From assembly GCA_030674155.1 (NCBI GenBank), contig CM060334.1:25019984-25044983 (forward strand): a stretch of DNA of 25,000 nt, in the 5' to 3' direction. The notes beneath the pieces were generated by a model. The model ran no database searches and was not told the DNA's origin. It saw only the letters and a list, made by a program, of their open reading frames with translations. Below, piece by piece: positions 21,352 to 25,000 of the stretch; the stretch's first letter is position 1, and every line of letters starts with the position of its first letter. This stretch comes from Stramonita haemastoma. Lineage: Eukaryota; Mollusca; Gastropoda; Neogastropoda; Muricidae. Made by a program: the position numbers and the translations under genes.

Positions 21352-21605
21352 AGTGTACAGACAGAATGTGTACGTCAGTTTACCAGTTGTGGTAAGGCAC
21401 AAGTTATCAGGGTGTTGGGTGTGAATGTGTCTACCCTCAGTGCTTTTGATAAGTGCACCAACTGTATGATGCATACTGGACTTCGGGTTTTTTTTATATT
21501 TCATCCGAAAGACTAGCGCCCAGACCACCACTCATGGTGCAGTGGATGGGAGAAAAATTCTATCTCAGACTAGGAACTGAACCAGCGACTTCTTTATTTA
21601 CTAGA
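21352..21605 (-). mobile_element. SINE head and core, minus strand
   Basis: The minus strand has a box B-like GGTTCAGTTCC (21583-21573), then CTAGTCTTTCGGATGA and ACCCGAAGTCCAGTATGCAT, then GGTGCACTTATCAAAAGCAC. This is the same core order as the plus-strand SINE at 20985 but more diverged. Box A cannot be identified with confidence and no tail is visible. It lies tail-to-tail with the preceding element. Confidence 0.65.
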
Positions 21606-21654
21606 CCGGTATGTTGTTGATGGATTGCCAATCATACAGATTACCTGTCCGGTA

Positions 21655-21784
21655 CTGTACGCTACACTATTCTACATTTTACCTTCGCTACAGTACACTA
21701 CACTGCACTACACTACACTACACTACACTACACTACACTACACTACACTACACTACACTACACTACACTACTCTACACTATACT
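21655..21784. repeat. (ACTAC)n pentanucleotide array
   Basis: About 20 ACTAC pentamers, perfect between about 21706 and 21768, with variants at both ends. Confidence 0.95.
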
Positions 21785-22384
21785 GCACCGTTCTCACACC
21801 ACACTATACTATATTACACTACACTGCATTACACTACACTATACTACATTACACTACACTGCATTACACTACACTACACCGCACCACACTACTCTATATA
21901 CTGCACCATTCTACACCACACTATACTACATTACACTACACTGCATTACACTACACTATACTACATTACACTACACTGCATTACAATACACTACACCGCA
22001 CCACACTACTCTATATACTGCACCATTCTACACCACACTATACTACATTACACTACACTGCATTACACTACACTATACTACATTACACTACACTGCATTA
22101 CACTACACTACACCGCACCACACTACTCTATATACTGCACCATTCTACACCACACTATACTACATTACACTACACTGCATTACACTACACTATACTACAT
22201 TACACTACACTGCATTACACTACACTACACCGCACCACACTACTCTATATACTGCACCATTCTACACCACACTATACTACATTACACTACACTGCATTAC
22301 ACTACACTACACTGCATTACACTACACTACACTGCATTACACTACACTACACTGCATTACACTACACTATACTACATTGCACTA
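21785..22384. repeat. 117-bp higher-order repeat of pentanucleotides
   Basis: Units beginning GCACC(A/G)TTCT start at 21785, 21903, 22020, 22137 and 22254; the internal word GCACCACACTACTCTATATA recurs at 21881, 21998, 22115 and 22232. The period is 117 bp (118 for the first unit because of one extra base). Four units are nearly identical; the fifth loses register and becomes ACTGCATTACACT repeats to about 22384. Because 117 is a multiple of 3, a single frame stays open and gives an apparent His/Tyr/Thr protein, which is an artefact. Confidence 0.93.
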
Positions 22385-22625
22385 CACTACGCAGCATAAC
22401 ACTCCACTCCACTCCATTCCACTCTATTCCACTCCACTCCATTCCAATACACCTCACTTACGCTGCACTGCACTGCAGTGCTCTGCATTACACTTCCCTA
22501 TGCTACACTCCCATTACTTTCCACCTCACTAATTTACACTGCATTCAATGTCACTGCACTCCACTGCACTCCACAACGCTACCCTACTCCACAGCCCATA
22601 TGCCAACACACACAGTGCAATCACT
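22385..22625. repeat. Degenerate ACTCC/CATTCC/CACTG zone
   Basis: Pentamers of the type CACTC and CATTC without a stable higher-order period, decaying into unique sequence by about 22620. Confidence 0.85.
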
Positions 22626-22689
22626 ACTCCTCTCATCCCTCCCTCCCCCTCTTTCAGTATTTAAAATCAGTCTTGGTTGTCACCCACGC

Positions 22690-23200
22690 CTCAACGCACC
22701 ACACAACACCACGCCACACCGCACTTTACCACACCACGTTACATTACACCACACTGCACTGTTCACCATCACACCACACATCACACAACACTACACTACA
22801 TTACACCACATCACACAACACTACACTACATTACACCACATTACACCACATCACACAACACTACACTACATTACACCACATCACACAACACTACACTACA
22901 TTACACCACATCACACAACACTACACTACATTACACCACATCACACAACACTACACTACATTACACCACATCACACAACACTACACTACATTACACCACA
23001 TCACACACAAGTCCACACCACATCATGTCACACCACACTACATCATACCATACTACACTACATAACACCATATCATACCGCTCTACACACACACACATCA
23101 CACACCTTCACACCACACCACATCGCACCATCCTACACCACAGCACAATACACCACACCACAGCACACACCGCAATCCATTCCAACCTAATTCAGTACTT
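22690..23200. repeat. Pentamer array with 30-bp higher-order unit
   Basis: The central part, about 22783-23007, repeats a 30-bp unit of six pentamers all ending in ACA: CTACA, CTACA, TTACA, CCACA, TCACA, CAACA. About seven copies are present, with one 10-bp extension near 22840. Degenerate ACACC/CCACA sequence lies on both sides. Confidence 0.93.
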
Positions 23201-23276
23201 TCTAGTGCTATCATAACTGCTCGTTTTCATTCTTCTGGCAGTGTGTGTTAAATCATTAAAAATTTTTGACAGTTGA

Positions 23277-23600
23277 TCACAACATACCACATTACACCAC
23301 ACCACACCACGCCAAACCACACCACACCACATCACAGCATATCATACCACATCAAACCACATCACACCATACCACAGCACATCACACCACATCACACCAC
23401 GCCATGCCACACACCACACCACACCACATCATACCACATCACGCCACACCACATCACGCCACACCACATCACACCACACCATACCGAATTACATCATACC
23501 ACATCAGACCTCACCACACCACTTCACACCACACTACACCACATCACACTACACATCACCACACCACGGTATACCACAAGCCAGTATGATGTAATGCATG
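23277..23600. repeat. (CCACA)n degenerate pentamer array
   Basis: CCACA, TCACA and CCATA pentamers without a clear longer period. Confidence 0.93.
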
Positions 23601-23703
23601 GCAATACAATATAACGCAATTCAAAACAACACGCTAAACTACAATCACAACTGCTCCCATTCAGTCATCTAGCGCTATGTCATCAAATCAGTCTTGGTAT
23701 TCC

Positions 23704-23868
23704 TTCCCACCACGCCGCACCACACCACACCACACCACACCACACCACACCATACCGCACCACACCACACACCACACCACACCAAACCACACCACACCAT
23801 ACCGCACCACACCACACACCACACCACACCACGCCACGCCACACCACACCACACCATACATCACACCC
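23704..23868. repeat. (ACCAC)n array with a local duplication
   Basis: CCACA pentamers. A segment of the form CCATACCGCACCACACCAC followed by ACACCACACC occurs twice, at about 23750 and 23798. Confidence 0.93.
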
Positions 23869-23905
23869 GTTCCCAAACCCAGCCCAACCGCACCTAACCA
23901 CTCTT

Positions 23906-23961
23906 TCATTCATTCATTCATTCATTCATTCATTCATTCATTCATTCATTCATTCATTCAG
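23906..23961. repeat. (CATT)n microsatellite
   Basis: Fourteen or so perfect CATT units, ending in CAGTAATTCATT. Confidence 0.97.
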
Positions 23962-24117
23962 TAATTCATTCCTGCCTTCATTCCTTTAACCACAAGGTCA
24001 ACAGCAGTATTGGCACTCACTCAACAATGTTTCTGCGACCATCGTGTCAAGACCTTTTGACTTCCTCCGAGACTATGGGATTGATCAAGCGTGACTTGTA
24101 TGCGATTTTCTTCCTTC

Positions 24118-24382
<265 letters not shown>

Positions 24383-24492
24383 CAACTTGATGTATCCCTG
24401 AAAGGGCGCGGGACTGGATGTAAAAAAGCACGCAAGTGCTTATCTATTATCCTCGAATAAAATACTTTGCCTTACTTTGCCTTGCCTTACTC
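24383..24492 (+). mobile_element. SINE-like element, copy 3 (3' fragment)
   Basis: The 3' part of the element at 5021 and 14516: GGGACTGGATGTAAAAAAGC, ACGCAAGTGCTTAT, TATCCTCGAATAAAA. It ends in TTGCC/TTACT pentamers (about 24467-24491), the kind of short tandem tail expected at a SINE 3' end. (TC)n arrays abut both sides. Confidence 0.75.

Positions 24493-24891
<399 letters not shown>

Positions 24892-24968
<77 letters not shown>
24892..24968. repeat. (GT)n microsatellite
   Basis: Perfect GT repeats for about 77 bp near the right edge of the window. Confidence 0.97.
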
Positions 24969-24973
<5 letters not shown>

Positions 24974-25000
24974 CCTCCGTGTGTGCTTGAACATATATTC

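Noticed and set aside
21611..23190. A 521-codon His/Thr/Tyr open frame
   Set aside because: It follows pentamer arrays whose higher-order units (117 and 30 bp) are multiples of 3; the composition is purely repeat-derived and there is no splice or promoter context.

Overview
The window looks like non-coding DNA from a metazoan nuclear genome, most likely a mollusc and probably a marine gastropod. The evidence is spliceosomal exon/intron structure, several tRNA-derived SINEs whose conserved blocks resemble (from memory) repeats common in gastropod genomes, and an extreme load of simple-sequence DNA: by a rough hand tally about 40% of the window. There is no bacterial-style gene organisation, no CRISPR array, no intact transposase or reverse transcriptase, and no structural RNA gene that I can support. 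The many long open frames (poly-Ser/Leu, His/Thr, Arg/Glu, Cys/Val, Tyr) are products of microsatellites and minisatellites and are not genes.

Layout. 1-1760: a purine tract, then about 30 copies of a 40-bp minisatellite built from NNTC tetramers, grading into TCTG/ATCT arrays. 2745-3110: a minus-strand tRNA-SINE with A and B boxes. 3244-3382: the one convincing protein-coding segment, an internal exon on the + strand encoding the second half of a PDZ domain. 3383-8537: probably intron, with TC arrays, a SINE-like element and small tandem duplications. 8538-8636: a weaker candidate terminal coding exon, phase-compatible with the PDZ exon and ending in a PDZ-ligand-like C-terminus. 8637-14500: AT-rich unique DNA broken up by TG, CA and CT arrays. 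14516-17530: a second copy of the SINE-like element, TAG, GC and AT arrays, and a recent tandem duplication of about 450 bp. 17783-18990: an old minisatellite of 85-95 bp split by a 411-bp SINE with a visible target-site duplication. 19211-20860: a splice-bounded candidate exon, then GA, TCTG, TC, GGT and TAG arrays. 20985-21605: two related SINEs in tail-to-tail inverted orientation. 21655-23880: a 2.2-kb pentanucleotide domain containing two different higher-order repeats (117 bp and 30 bp). 23900-25000: CATT, TC and GT arrays around a third copy of the SINE-like element.

Genes. Only one locus is indicated, a + strand gene for a PDZ-domain protein; its upstream exons lie outside the window or are not recognisable. 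I found no previously undescribed multi-gene system. The most interesting material is structural: higher-order arrays made of fixed-suffix words, SINE-like copies consistently bordered by microsatellites, and a clean nested insertion.
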